DNA of 64,000 nucleotides. Source: KBS-83 sp051025295. Its GTDB lineage: Bacteria > Acidobacteriota > Terriglobia > Terriglobales > Acidobacteriaceae. Of the stretch, positions 42,435 through 50,551 are shown in pieces. A program made the translations under genes and the position numbers. Every line of letters begins with the position of its first letter. Positions within the stretch are counted from its first letter, which is position 1. Where the stretch lies: NCBI GenBank assembly GCA_051025295.1, contig JBMGJV010000008.1; one strand, written 5' to 3'. The notes below the pieces were generated by a model that was given only the letters and a program-made list of their open reading frames with translations, had not been told where the DNA came from and did not search any database.

Positions 42435-42455
42435 TGCTTATCCACACGAGAGTGT

Positions 42456-43133
42456 TTAGCGGTGTCCGCCGCCGCCGTGGAACCCTCCGCCACCACCGCC
42501 GCCGTGGAACCCACCACCACCGCCGCCGTGGAAACCGCCGCCACCGCCACCACCGTGGAAGCCGCCAGCACCGCCGCCATGGAATCCGCCACCACCGTAG
42601 CCGCCGCCGTTCCGGATGCCACCACCCCGGTAGCCGCCCCCGTTGCCGCCGCGGAATCCGTTGTAGGGGTGACCGACCGGTCCCCCGCCATAGCTGCCGG
42701 GTCCATAGCCGCGGCCGTACCCTTCACGTCCGTAGCCGCCGCGCCCGTATCCCTCATGTCCGTAGCCATAACCGCGGCCGTATCCGTAACCGCTGCGGTA
42801 GCCATAGCCCCGACCGTAGTAGCCGCCGCGATACCCATGTCCCCAGTAGCCGTGGTACCAGGGGCCGGCGCCGATGAAGAGGCCGCCGAGGAACCAGCTC
42901 GGTCCGTAGAAGCCGTACGGTGCGCAGGCATACGGGTAGTACGAGTAGTAGCCGTAGGGGCAGACCGGCGCTGGACCGTAGTCATACGCGTCGTAGTAGT
43001 CAGGAGCCGGCTCGTAGTAGCCAGGCTCGCCCACACCGATGCCGACCGAGACCTGCCCCTCCGCGGGCGTGGTCAGGGCCAGTGGCAGGGCCGCCACGCT
43101 GAGCGCGAGCAGCCATCCGAAAAGTCGCTTCAT
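42456..43133 (-). CDS. secreted Gly/Tyr-rich repeat protein
   Basis: A 225-residue protein. Signal peptide about 1-27 (LFGWLLALSVAALPLALTTPAEG). A Tyr/Pro-rich part follows (about 36-95), then GYGRGYGYG-type repeats and a C-terminal run of GGGFHGGGGG units (about 175-225). There is no enzymatic motif. The pattern suits a structural surface protein; His residues in the repeats could bind metal. Such low-complexity exported proteins are frequently annotated hypothetical. Confidence 0.8.
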   Translation of the reverse strand: MKRLFGWLLALSVAALPLALTTPAEGQVSVGIGVGEPGYYEPAPDYYDAYDYGPAPVCPYGYYSYYPYACAPYGFYGPSWFLGGLFIGAGPWYHGYWGHGYRGGYYGRGYGYRSGYGYGRGYGYGHEGYGRGGYGREGYGRGYGPGSYGGGPVGHPYNGFRGGNGGGYRGGGIRNGGGYGGGGFHGGGAGGFHGGGGGGGFHGGGGGGFHGGGGGGGFHGGGGHR

Positions 43134-43341
43134 GATTCCCCCTGAGACTCCGATGCCGTGCTGCTAACCGCGGAAGTCTGGTGGTCGGGGTCGCCCGGTG
43201 GTTAGGGCCGGATGCCCCAGTTCCTCGGACCCCGGCCCGCGGCGGAAGTTGCGCGGAGATGAATCGCAGTTGGCAGGCGTTGCTGCCGGTCCCCCGACGT
43301 CCAGACCCGAACTCGATTAGAGTAGCTGGGACCACACCCTC

Positions 43342-44751
43342 ATGTTTGCTAAAGCGCAGCGTATTCATTTCATTGGGATTGGCGGGATCGGGATGAGCGG
43401 CATTGCCGAGATCCTGCTGAACCTGGGCTATCCCGTTTCGGGCTCCGACCTGCGGCATTCAGCGGTTACCGACCGGCTGGCCCTGCTTGGCGCGACCGTC
43501 TTTGAGGGCCACGCCGCCGCCAATGTGGTCGGTGCCGCCGTCGTCGTGGTCAGCTCGGCGGTCAGCGAGAGCAATCCCGAGGTCGTCGAGGCGCGGTCGA
43601 GCAAGGTGCCGGTGATCCAGCGCGCCGAGATGCTGGCCGAATTGATGCGGCTGAAGTACGGGATCGCTGTCGCGGGCATGCACGGCAAGACGACGACCAC
43701 GTCTATGATTGCCGCGGTTCTGGCCGGCGGCGGCCTGGACCCGACGATCGTGGTCGGCGGCCGCATCGATGCGATGGGGTCGAACGCGCGGCTGGGCAAA
43801 TCGCAGTACCTGGTCGCCGAGGCGGACGAGAGCGACCGCTCGTTCCTGAAGCTTTCGCCGATTCTTGCCGTCGTCACCAACCTCGATCGCGAGCACATGG
43901 ACTGCTATCGCGACATGTCCGATGTGGAAGAGGCCTTCGTCACCTTTATGGACCGGGTGCCGTTCTACGGAGCGATCACCGCGTGTGCCGACGATCCACT
44001 GCTCGGGCAGGTGCTGCCCCGCGTGCGCCGGCGCGTCTATACGTACGGCTTCCATGCGGGCGCGGACTTCGTCTGCCGCATGCTGCCCGCCGTCGATGGC
44101 GTGCGGTCACGGTTCGAGGTGGTGGCTGCCGGGCAGGTGCTGGGCGCCTTCGACCTGCATGTGCCCGGACGGCACAACGTGCTCAACGCGACCGCCGCGG
44201 TGGCCATCGGCACGCAGCTCGAGCTCGCGCCGGCAGTAATCGCCGCAGCGCTCGCCGAGTTTCGCGGCGTCGACCGCCGCTTCCAGGTGAAGGGATCGGT
44301 GCGCGGCATCACGGTGGTCGATGACTACGGCCACCATCCGACCGAGATCCGCGCCACGCTGGCCGCCGCGCGCGAGTGCGGCTACCGTCAGGTGCACGTC
44401 ATATTCCAGCCGCATCGCTACACCCGCACCCGCGACCTGATGGATGAGTTCGCCACAGCCTTCGACCAGGCGGACTCGGTCGAGCTGCTGGACATCTATG
44501 CCGCAAGCGAGGCGCCGATCGCCGGCATCGATGCGCAGGCGCTCGCGGCTCGCATCGGGAAGGATGGATCCGGGGCAGCGGCGGTGCACTACGCCGGCGC
44601 GCCGGCTGCGGCCATTGCCGCGGTGAACGCGCGCGCTGAGTCCGGCGACCTGATCCTCACGCTCGGGGCCGGCAGCGTTTCGCAGATCGGCCCGCAGGTG
44701 CTCGAAGCGCTGGAGGCAGCCTCGGTTGCCAGCTTACGCGCACCCCTGTAG
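43342..44751 (+). CDS. murC: UDP-MurNAc:L-alanine ligase MurC
   Basis: A 469-residue ligase adding L-Ala to UDP-MurNAc, the first stem-peptide step. Seen: RIHFIGIGGIGMSGIAEILLNLGYPVSGSD, P-loop AGMHGKTTTTSMIA, EADESDRSFLKLSP, NLDREHMDCY, VVDDYGHHPTEIRATLAAAR and FQPHRYTRTRDLMDEF. It starts at ATG 43342 with no clear ribosome-binding site. It is separated from murG by reverse-strand genes, so murC begins a new transcription unit running to ftsZ. Confidence 0.96.
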   Translation: MFAKAQRIHFIGIGGIGMSGIAEILLNLGYPVSGSDLRHSAVTDRLALLGATVFEGHAAANVVGAAVVVVSSAVSESNPEVVEARSSKVPVIQRAEMLAELMRLKYGIAVAGMHGKTTTTSMIAAVLAGGGLDPTIVVGGRIDAMGSNARLGKSQYLVAEADESDRSFLKLSPILAVVTNLDREHMDCYRDMSDVEEAFVTFMDRVPFYGAITACADDPLLGQVLPRVRRRVYTYGFHAGADFVCRMLPAVDGVRSRFEVVAAGQVLGAFDLHVPGRHNVLNATAAVAIGTQLELAPAVIAAALAEFRGVDRRFQVKGSVRGITVVDDYGHHPTEIRATLAAARECGYRQVHVIFQPHRYTRTRDLMDEFATAFDQADSVELLDIYAASEAPIAGIDAQALAARIGKDGSGAAAVHYAGAPAAAIAAVNARAESGDLILTLGAGSVSQIGPQVLEALEAASVASLRAPL

Positions 44752-44841
44752 CTCGCCGGATACTGGGTTGCACAATCCGCGTGGCAGGCGCACTCCCTCG
44801 GGTATAGTGACGCAAGGCGATTCTCACGACCTGGCTCGGGC

Positions 44842-46077
44842 GTGGCGAAACTAGAACGACAATTCAGCCGCGCCGGTGCTGCGCTGGCCGACGACGAGAC
44901 CTCCGATGAGGTCTTTCGTCCGCACGCTGTCACCCGTCCGCGCTCCCTCTCCTCTTATCCTGAGGCGGCGGTCGTTGGTCCGGAGCAGGACTCCGACGAC
45001 GACCTCCCCGCCCTGCGCACGCGACGCCGTGTCGCGGCCAAACGCAGCCTGCTGCCGGCCGGCCGACTGGGCCGTGTGCTGGTCATCGGCGGCGTGGTGC
45101 TCACCCTCGCGTTGCTGGTCGTCGCATCCCTGGCCGTGCACTCCTTCTTCATGACCGACGCGCGCTTCCGCATCGACAGCGCGTCCTCCATCCAGGTGGT
45201 GGGCAACAGCCAGGTCACGCGGCCCGAGCTGCTCTCCGTCTTCGGTGGAGACATCGGCCGCAACCTCTTTCATGTCCCGTTGGCCGCCCGCCGGGTGGAG
45301 CTCGAAGAGCTGCCCTGGGTCGAACACGCGACCGTCATGCGCCTGCTGCCGAACCAGCTTCGGGTCGCGGTGGTCGAGCGCGTGCCCGTGGCCTTCGTCC
45401 GAGCAAGCAATCACATTGGATTAGTCGATCGGCGCGGTGTGCTGCTCGATATGCCGCCGGCGATGATGGCGGCCAAGCACTACTCGTTCCCGGTGGTCAC
45501 CGGCGTGAGCGCAGCGGTGAATGCGGAGGATCGAGTCAGCCGCATGCAACTGTATAGCGACTTCATGGGCGCGCTCGCCTCGACGGCGGATCCGGTCGTG
45601 GGGCAGATCAGCGAAGTCGACATCTCCGATCCCGAAGATGTGCGCGTCCTGCTGCCCTCGGCCGGCTCGGATTTATTAGTGCACTTCGGCAGTGACGATT
45701 TCGTCCGGAGGTGGCAGACGCTCGAGCACAAGCTGCCGGGCTGGCGTCAGCAGTATCCGCGGCTCGCCGGGGTGGACCTGCGCTACCAGCGGCAGACCGT
45801 GCTTGAAATGGCGAAGGAGCCGGTAGAAGCGCCCGCGCCGATGGCAGAACATGCCGAAACAGCACATGCCACACCGCCGGTAACTAAAAAAGCAGGTGCG
45901 CGGCCAGCCGCTCTGCATCACGCCGCCATCGTAGCGAAGCACAAGCCGCAGCCGGCCAGTGGGCATGAGCCGACGCAGCACGTCGCCAAGGGATCGGTGA
46001 AGGCACAGGCAAGCAAGGCACAGTTGACCAGAGCACCATTCAGCAAAGTACAGGGAAATAAAGGGCCCGGCCGATGA
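44842..46077 (+). CDS. ftsQ: cell division protein FtsQ
   Basis: A 411-residue bitopic membrane protein. Long acidic/basic cytoplasmic N-terminus (1-76), membrane helix (about 78-99, VLVIGGVVLTLALLVVASLAV), POTRA domain (about 105-190, IQVVGNSQVTRPELLSVFGGDIGRNLFHVPL) and the FtsQ beta domain to about 310. The C-terminus has an unusual Lys/Ala/Pro-rich tail (about 320-411). It links FtsL/FtsB and FtsWI to the divisome. GTG start at 44842. The stop overlaps the ftsA start (ATGA). Confidence 0.93.
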   Translation: MAKLERQFSRAGAALADDETSDEVFRPHAVTRPRSLSSYPEAAVVGPEQDSDDDLPALRTRRRVAAKRSLLPAGRLGRVLVIGGVVLTLALLVVASLAVHSFFMTDARFRIDSASSIQVVGNSQVTRPELLSVFGGDIGRNLFHVPLAARRVELEELPWVEHATVMRLLPNQLRVAVVERVPVAFVRASNHIGLVDRRGVLLDMPPAMMAAKHYSFPVVTGVSAAVNAEDRVSRMQLYSDFMGALASTADPVVGQISEVDISDPEDVRVLLPSAGSDLLVHFGSDDFVRRWQTLEHKLPGWRQQYPRLAGVDLRYQRQTVLEMAKEPVEAPAPMAEHAETAHATPPVTKKAGARPAALHHAAIVAKHKPQPASGHEPTQHVAKGSVKAQASKAQLTRAPFSKVQGNKGPGR

Positions 46078-47297
46078 ACGCACCCGAACGCAACGATGGT
46101 CTGATCACGGTGCTGGACGTCGGCAGCTCGCGGGTGCGCGTGGTGGTCGCTGAGGTCGTGGATGGCGCGTTGCGCTACCGCGGTCATGGCTCTGCGCCGG
46201 CGCGCGGCGTGCGCAAAGGGCTGGTGGCCGAGCTGACACCTGCGGCGCGCTCGATCATCCAGGCGGCGGATATGGCGGAGCAGAACGCGAACGCGATCCT
46301 CGCGCATTGCGTGCTCGGCATCGGCGGTCCACACGTCCGCGGGGTGAACAGCCGCGGTGGCATCAGCCTGGGCACGCGCATGCGGGAGATCACCCGCGAG
46401 GATGTGCGCTCTGCCGTCGACCGTGCGCGCGCTGTGTCGCTGCCGGCAGAGCGTGAGGTCGTACACCTGCTGCCGCAGCAGTTCATCCTCGATGAGCAGC
46501 CCGGCATTCACGACCCGGTGGGCATGATCGGCAACAGGCTCGAGGTGAACCTGCACCTGGCAACCTGCTCCGCGAGCGCCGCGCAGAGCCTGGTGACCTG
46601 CGCGAACAAAGCAGGCCTCGAAGTCACCGACACGATCTTTGAAGGTGTGGCGGCGGCGGAGGCGACAGTCTCCGCGGATGAGCGCGAGCTCGGCGTCTGC
46701 CTGATCGACATCGGCGCCGGCTCCACCGAACTGGTTGTGTTCTTCGAGGGCGCCGTCGCGCACACAGCAGTGATCCCGATCGGTGGCGACCACTTCACCA
46801 ACGACATCGCGGTCGGCCTGCATGTGTGTGTCGAAGAAGCGGACTTCCTGAAGCAGCACTATGGCAACTGCGTCGTGACCGCGATCCCCTCTTCGGCAGA
46901 GGTCGAGATCAGCGGGACCCCCGGCCACGGGCCGCGCAGTGTGCCGCAACGGCAGATCGCCGAAATTCTGGAGCCGCGCGGACGCGAGCTCTTCCGCTTG
47001 TTGCGGGAAAACCTGCGCAGCGGTGGTGTGCTCGAAGCGCTGGGCGCTGGCTGCATCCTGACCGGCGGCGGCGCGCGGCTGACCGGGCTGATGGATTGTG
47101 CGGAGAGCCTGCTACGTGTGCCTGCCCGCATTGGCTATCCGGCGGCGCTGTCGCGCATGCCCGAGGAACTGGTGCAGCCGGAGTACGCCGCAGCCACTGG
47201 CATGCTGCTCTATACGCACCGCACGCGCGTCCTCAAGGCCGCGGAGGATCACAGCCTGCGCTCGAAGCTGCGCGCCATCTTTGCAGGAAGCTTGTAG
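46074..47297 (+). CDS. ftsA: cell division protein FtsA
   Basis: A 407-residue actin-like ATPase tethering FtsZ to the membrane. Seen: ITVLDVGSSRVRVVVAEV (phosphate 1), the 1C insertion region with PQQFILDEQPGIHDPVGMIGNRLEVNLHL, CLIDIGAGSTELVVF (phosphate 2), and TGGGARLTGLMDCAESLL. The C-terminal amphipathic membrane-binding helix is short (about the last 20 residues, HSLRSKLRAIFAGSL). ATG overlaps the ftsQ stop by 4 nt, indicating coupled translation. Confidence 0.95.
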   Translation: MNAPERNDGLITVLDVGSSRVRVVVAEVVDGALRYRGHGSAPARGVRKGLVAELTPAARSIIQAADMAEQNANAILAHCVLGIGGPHVRGVNSRGGISLGTRMREITREDVRSAVDRARAVSLPAEREVVHLLPQQFILDEQPGIHDPVGMIGNRLEVNLHLATCSASAAQSLVTCANKAGLEVTDTIFEGVAAAEATVSADERELGVCLIDIGAGSTELVVFFEGAVAHTAVIPIGGDHFTNDIAVGLHVCVEEADFLKQHYGNCVVTAIPSSAEVEISGTPGHGPRSVPQRQIAEILEPRGRELFRLLRENLRSGGVLEALGAGCILTGGGARLTGLMDCAESLLRVPARIGYPAALSRMPEELVQPEYAAATGMLLYTHRTRVLKAAEDHSLRSKLRAIFAGSL

Positions 47298-47301
47298 GAG
47301 T

Positions 47302-47431
47302 AGGGATCAGGGATCAGGGATCAACGATGGGAAAACAGCGGGACGTGGCTGCTCTGTGCTGCGAGAGCTAACCCGGCGTCATGGATCGACTGAGGTGGCA
47401 CGCTGACAGCGTGTGCTGAACCCTGATCCCT
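47302..47431. repeat. GGGATCA heptamer repeat with inverted partner
   Basis: AGGGATC is repeated three times in tandem at 47302-47322. CCCTGATCCCT at 47421-47431 is the reverse complement of AGGGATCAGGG, so the transcript between ftsA and ftsZ could close a large loop of about 100 nt. The region carries no gene. Heptamer repeats of this sort occur in intergenic regions of some bacteria. Confidence 0.6.
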
Positions 47432-47533
47432 CGCTTCACTCGCCCTGTGGAGAAAAAGGGGTGGAAAACCCTATGGAATCGGAATAAACCAGTAGTAGGA
47501 CCAAAAGAGCGCCGAGATGGGAGTATCCAGCTG

Positions 47534-48895
47534 ATGAACAATCCAGACGAGATCCGCATTCACTACAACGACGAAGTGCCGCGGGGCGCGAAGATCAAGG
47601 TCATCGGCGTGGGCGGGGGCGGCGGCAACGCCGTGAACCGCATGATCGCGGCCCGGCTGGAGGGCGTTGAGTTCATTGCGGCCAACACCGATGTGCAGGC
47701 GCTGCAACTGTCGCAGGCGCCGGTCAAGCTGCAGCTCGGCGTCAAGCTGACCAGCGGCCTGGGCGCGGGCGCGAATCCGGACGTGGGCCGGCGCGCGGCG
47801 CTTGAAGACTCCGAAAAGATCATCGAGGCGCTCGAAGGCGCGGACATGGTGTTCGTTACTACCGGCCTTGGCGGCGGCACTGGCACCGGCGCAGCGCCGG
47901 TGATCGCCTCGCTTGCAAGCGAGATGGGCGCACTCACGGTCGCGGTCGTCACACGGCCCTTCGGCTTTGAAGGCAAGCGCCGCATGCAGCAGGCGGAGCG
48001 CGGCATGCAGGAGCTGCTGGACGCGGTCGACACCATGATCGTGATCCCCAACGAGAAGCTGCTGGTCGTCGCGAAGGACGCCGGCTTCTTCGAGAGTTTC
48101 CGCGTGGCGGACGATGTACTTCGCCAGGGCGTGCAGGGCATCTCGGACATCATCACCATCCCGGGCATCATCAACCGCGACTTTGCCGACGTGAAGACCA
48201 CCATGTCCGGCATGGGTTATGCGGTGATGGGCACGGCCATGCGCTCGGGCGCGAACCGCGCGATCGAGGCGGCGCAGGCGGCGATGGCCTCTCCGCTGCT
48301 CGAAGCCGGCGCGATCGACGGCGCGAAGGGCATCCTGATCAACATCTCGGGCTCGAGCAATCTGAAGCTGAGCGAGGTCAATGAGGCCTCCACCCTGATC
48401 CAGAACGCAGCGCACGAAGAGGCGAACATCATCTTCGGCGCGGTGCTCGACGAGACCATGGGCGATGAGGTGAAGATCACTGTGATCGCAACCGGCTTCC
48501 GCAAGGACGACATGGTGCAGAAGGCTGGGCAGCAGACGCGCACAGCCAAGCCGGAGCAGCCTGCCTTTCTGAACCTGGACACACGGCCGGCAGTGCCGCG
48601 GTTTGCCAGCGAAGTCGCCGGCGAGCCGACGCGCACCACCGTGCACATCCCCGAACGCACGATGGAAACGGCAGCCCCGGCCTACACCCCAGGCTTCGGC
48701 AGCCAGTCGCTGACGAGCTTCGAGCCGGCACCCGCCCCCGCACCCCAGCCGGCCATTGCCGAGGATTCGGCCATCGGCGGGTTCCTGGACACGCTGGCGG
48801 CGGAAGAGAACCGGGCGCGGGAGCAGCGGCGCGCCGAAGACGCGGAGCTGGACGCTCTGGATGTCCCTGCCTTCCTGCGCCAGGGCGGCCGGTAG
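47534..48895 (+). CDS. ftsZ: cell division GTPase FtsZ
   Basis: A 453-residue tubulin homologue forming the Z-ring. Seen: IKVIGVGGGGGNAVNRMI, NTDVQAL, GLGAGANPDVGRRAALE, tubulin signature GGGTGTG at 113-119, the synergy-loop sequence NRDFADVKTTM, a Pro/Ala-rich linker and the C-terminal peptide LDVPAFLRQ that binds FtsA. The start ATG at 47534 (MNNPDEIRIHYNDEVPRG) matches the family N-terminus and has GGGAG 10 nt upstream; a GTG at 47447 would add an odd basic extension. It is 236 nt downstream of ftsA, so it may have its own promoter. Confidence 0.96.
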   Translation: MNNPDEIRIHYNDEVPRGAKIKVIGVGGGGGNAVNRMIAARLEGVEFIAANTDVQALQLSQAPVKLQLGVKLTSGLGAGANPDVGRRAALEDSEKIIEALEGADMVFVTTGLGGGTGTGAAPVIASLASEMGALTVAVVTRPFGFEGKRRMQQAERGMQELLDAVDTMIVIPNEKLLVVAKDAGFFESFRVADDVLRQGVQGISDIITIPGIINRDFADVKTTMSGMGYAVMGTAMRSGANRAIEAAQAAMASPLLEAGAIDGAKGILINISGSSNLKLSEVNEASTLIQNAAHEEANIIFGAVLDETMGDEVKITVIATGFRKDDMVQKAGQQTRTAKPEQPAFLNLDTRPAVPRFASEVAGEPTRTTVHIPERTMETAAPAYTPGFGSQSLTSFEPAPAPAPQPAIAEDSAIGGFLDTLAAEENRAREQRRAEDAELDALDVPAFLRQGGR

Positions 48896-49019
48896 CCTGC
48901 GGGTCTTCTCCGGACCGGAATCAAAACGGGAAGAGGTCGGTCGAAAGGCGGTGGCGGAAAGCCATCGCCTTGTGAGACTTGCCGCATCCCACCAAAGCCT
49001 CAGGTGTCTTCCTCCTTTC

Positions 49020-49043
49020 GGTACTAGTACCATGGTAAGTACC
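49020..49043. promoter_or_regulatory. nested palindromes upstream of PBP gene
   Basis: GGTACTAGTACC (49020-49031) and TACCATGGTA (49028-49037) are both perfect palindromes that overlap, and GGTACT/AGTACC at the outer ends also form an inverted repeat. The cluster lies 143 nt before the PBP gene in a 291-nt gap after ftsZ. It is likely a protein-binding site; a structured leader is another option. Confidence 0.45.
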
Positions 49044-49186
49044 TGAGTTGTAATCCGGAGAACGCTCAACCGGCGGGACGGGTAAGCTAGACCAGTCGAG
49101 GGGTGCACGCGGGGCGAAACTGCTTCGTGTTGCACTCCAGCAACACTGACAGCGTTCCCGGGTCACTTCAGCAGGGGCTACCACGC

Positions 49187-50398
49187 ATGGGTCGGATCTC
49201 TTCTTGTTTCCTAAGTCTTGGGTTGGCAGCCGGACTGGCCGCCTCCATCCTCCCGGCGCAGGCCGCGAGCAGGCACGTCCACCATCACAAGGCCGCCAGC
49301 CACCATGCCGCTGCGGCAGCCACGCACAGCCGCCTGGTGCGCGGACGCGACGGCAAGCTGCACCGCGTGGGCGGACGCCATCGCTACTATGAGCACTTCA
49401 CCGGCGACTCCTTCGCCGAGACCGATCTGACCGCTGGCGACGTGACCGCGGGCGAAGATCCCGTCGTTCGCGCAGCCGCGATCGCCGCGCTGGGCAACAT
49501 GAATGGGACCGCCGTCGCGATCGACCCGACCACTGGCCGCATCCTGGCCATGGTGAATCAGAAGCTCGCGCTTTCGAGCGGCGCCGAGCCCTGCTCGACC
49601 ATCAAGATCTCAGTCGCATTGGCTGCTCTTCAGGAAGGCATCGTTACCAAGGACACGCCCGTGAATCTGGGCGGCTGGTCGATGACTCTGACCGATGCGC
49701 TGGCGCACTCGAACAATCTGTACTTCGAGACCATGGGCCGCCGCCTCGGCTTCGAGCGCGTGCGGCACTACGCGAACGAGTTTGGCCTGGGAGAAATGGC
49801 GGGCTGGAACATCCCGGGTGAGCAGCTCGGTGTGTATCCCAACCAGGTGCTGCCGGAGAGGCTGGGCGGCGTAGGCCGCATGTGCTCCTTTGGGCAGAGC
49901 ATCTCGATGACCCCGCTGCAACTGGGCGCACTGACCGCGGCAATCGCGAATGGCGGCACCCTCTACTATCTGCAGCATCCGACCACGGCTGCAGAGGCGG
50001 TCAACTTCACGCCTCGGGTCAAGCGCGAGCTGAACATCAAGCCCTTCATCCCTGAAGTCGCCACCGGCATGGGTGGCGCGGTCTCCTACGGCACGGCGCG
50101 CTCGCTGCGAGCCAGCTTCAGCGAACTGCCGGTACTGGGCAAGACTGGCACCTGCTCTGAGAATGGCACCCGATTCGGCTGGTTTACCTCGTTTGCGGAT
50201 ACGAACTACGGCCGCATCGTGACCGTGTTCTTCCTCGAGGGCGGTCGGCCCACCTTCGGACCGAAGGCGGCCGAACTCACCGGGGTCTTCTACCGCAATC
50301 TGTGGGACCACAGCTACTTCGCTGCGAAGAACCCGAACGAGGCGCCGGCGGCAGGCGCGCTCGGACAGTCAGCACCGGTCAGCGGCATCAGCCAGTAG
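49187..50398 (+). CDS. secreted penicillin-binding protein transpeptidase
   Basis: A 403-residue protein. Signal peptide about 1-27 (SSCFLSLGLAAGLAASILPAQAA), a His/Ala-rich segment (29-46, HVHHHKAASHHAAAAA), then a transpeptidase domain with S137-x-x-K140 (CSTIK), S175-N-N and K319-T-G. There is no dimerisation domain or long N-terminal region as in FtsI. It probably performs peptidoglycan cross-linking or trimming in the periplasm as a soluble or loosely held enzyme. The ATG at 49187 has AGGGG 9-10 nt upstream. It lies just after ftsZ and is closed by a terminator. Confidence 0.85.
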   Translation: MGRISSCFLSLGLAAGLAASILPAQAASRHVHHHKAASHHAAAAATHSRLVRGRDGKLHRVGGRHRYYEHFTGDSFAETDLTAGDVTAGEDPVVRAAAIAALGNMNGTAVAIDPTTGRILAMVNQKLALSSGAEPCSTIKISVALAALQEGIVTKDTPVNLGGWSMTLTDALAHSNNLYFETMGRRLGFERVRHYANEFGLGEMAGWNIPGEQLGVYPNQVLPERLGGVGRMCSFGQSISMTPLQLGALTAAIANGGTLYYLQHPTTAAEAVNFTPRVKRELNIKPFIPEVATGMGGAVSYGTARSLRASFSELPVLGKTGTCSENGTRFGWFTSFADTNYGRIVTVFFLEGGRPTFGPKAAELTGVFYRNLWDHSYFAAKNPNEAPAAGALGQSAPVSGISQ

Positions 50399-50420
50399 TC
50401 TCCTCAACTCTCGACCTACC

Positions 50421-50461
50421 AACAGCCGCTCCGGGTGAGCTTTCCCGGAGCGGCTGTTCTG
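50421..50461 (+). terminator. Rho-independent terminator after the PBP gene
   Basis: A 15-bp perfect stem AACAGCCGCTCCGGG/CCCGGAGCGGCTGTT with an 8-nt loop (50421-50458), then CTGTTTG. Confidence 0.8.
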
Positions 50462-50551
50462 TTTGCCGCGGCCATGTAACTCTGTGCGGTATGGTGTGCC
50501 AAGGGTCTCGCTCGCTGCGCCCGCTGGCAGCGCCGCATCCCACAGAACGAT

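Noticed and set aside
42381..43145. Forward-strand Ala/Val/Thr-rich frame opposite the Gly-rich protein
   Set aside because: It is the antisense of GGT/CAC repeats; the reverse frame has a signal peptide and a sensible repeat unit.
47302..47322. Tandem GGGATCA repeats as a CRISPR or insertion-element end
   Set aside because: The unit is 7 bp with no spacers and no nearby cas or transposase genes.
47471..49135. Long antisense frame over ftsZ
   Set aside because: Shadow of ftsZ; no domain or start signal.
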